Origin: Scortum barcoo
Taxonomy: Eukaryota; Chordata; Actinopteri; Centrarchiformes; Terapontidae
Direction of reading: 5' to 3'
Assembly (NCBI GenBank): GCA_023238725.1
Contig: CM041552.1
Coordinates: forward strand, 15,725,147-15,789,146
Length of the DNA: 64,000 bases
The position numbers were made by a program, and so were the translations under genes. Below are positions 63,458-64,000 of the stretch, piece by piece (position 1 is the first letter of the stretch; the number at the start of each line of letters is the position of its first letter). The notes under the pieces were generated by a model. That model saw nothing but the letters and a program-made list of their open reading frames with translations, was not told the DNA's origin and ran no database searches.

Positions 63458-63620
63458 CGTGTGTGTACGCGCACGCATGTCCATGTATGTGTGTGCGTGT
63501 GTGTGTGTGCGTGTCCGTTTGTGTGTACCTGTCCGTGTGTGTGTGTGTTTGTGTGTGTGTGTGTAACTGTGAGTGTGCTTATATCAGTATAGCTGTGGGA
63601 CAGTGTGTCTGTGTGTTTAC
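63458..63620 (+). repeat. Long imperfect GT-rich microsatellite region
   Basis: About 160 bases of GT units interrupted by GC, CC and TT (GTGTGCGTGTGTGTGTGCGT and similar). The alternating purine-pyrimidine pattern favours Z-DNA. The 66- and 150-codon Cys/Val-rich open frames here are artefacts. Confidence 0.85.
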
Positions 63621-64000
63621 AATTCCTTCAGCACTTCTGGTTCTTTCGCCTTTAATTGGTGTATGTTGTATTGACAGCTCACTGCGGCGGTCAGACTGGC
63701 GCACTGACAGACAGACGGAGCACGTCTCCAGAGGGGAGCTGGTGATTGGTTTAGCTTTTGTCAGTCAAACTGTCCTCCTCCTCCTCCTCCTCTCTTGCCT
63801 TTATGTTTTTGTGTTACAACAAGTAAAAAGTGATGGATTCAATGGTTCAGATTCCAAATTACTGTATGTTGTGAGTTTTTGATGAGCAGTCGAAGCCGTG
63901 AAACAAAACCTCTCCTATCATTCCTGCAGATATGTGTGTATATTATTTGTGCTGCATAGCTCAGGATACCATCTGGCGAGCTCCCATACAAATACTAATA

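Larger units (their letters stand above)
44651..64000. other. Presumed intergenic region to the window end
   Basis: After the candidate poly(A) site no recognisable host coding exon appears on either strand. The region holds microsatellites, three LINE-derived segments, skewed purine/pyrimidine tracts and unique sequence. An alternative LRFN terminal exon at 47852 would shift the gene end rightwards. The last bases show no gene start. Confidence 0.5.

Noticed and set aside
63430..63882. 150-codon + strand open frame rich in Cys and Val
   Set aside because: It is the translation of the GT microsatellite followed by chance sequence. No domain, and no start context of note.
1..64000. CRISPR array, operon, phage or bacterial defence system
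   Set aside because: Sequence composition, introns, microsatellites and LINE remnants are those of a vertebrate nuclear genome; no regularly spaced repeats or tightly packed genes occur.

Overview
The window looks like nuclear DNA of a teleost fish, probably a spiny-rayed one. It is AT-rich and gene-poor, full of long CA/TG and GA/CT microsatellites, and carries decayed retroelement pieces of kinds common in fish genomes. The fish assignment rests on recognising those repeats and on the one gene; nothing was searched against a database.

Only one protein-coding exon is secure. It lies at 23284-23933 on the + strand and encodes the end of a fibronectin type III domain, a transmembrane helix and most of the cytoplasmic tail of an LRFN/SALM synaptic adhesion protein, most like LRFN5 (SALM5). 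It enters in phase 2 after a strong acceptor and leaves in phase 1 at a CAG|GTAGTA donor. The exon for the signal peptide, leucine-rich repeats and Ig domain is not here, so the first 23 kb is read as intron. A likely terminal exon at 43761-44650 completes the frame, adds about 20 residues to a stop, and ends in a 3'UTR with a Pumilio-type site and an AATAAA signal. That join is inferred. Competing acceptors exist at 31840 and 47852.

Layout. 1-23283: presumed intron with microsatellites, a CCAAT/CRE cluster near 5.3 kb, SINE-like and LINE-like remnants at 15.5-16.2 kb, a 17-bp perfect hairpin at 17.6 kb and DNA-transposon-like debris at 19.9-20.1 kb. 23284-23933: the LRFN exon. 23934-43760: presumed second intron, with a recursive-splice-like site at 24605, an opposite-strand copy of the SINE-like repeat at 29.8-30.1 kb, an odd acceptor/donor-bounded block at 31.8-32.9 kb and a CpG-rich zone at 36.4-38.9 kb. 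43761-44650: likely last exon. 44651-64000: presumed intergenic, with LINE 3' ends at 49.8, 50.9-51.2 and 56.5 kb and several sequences that look like conserved regulatory elements.

I see no tRNA, rRNA, CRISPR array, operon or prokaryotic-type system. Nearly all short open reading frames here look like chance. The most interesting signals concern RNA processing and regulation of the LRFN gene.
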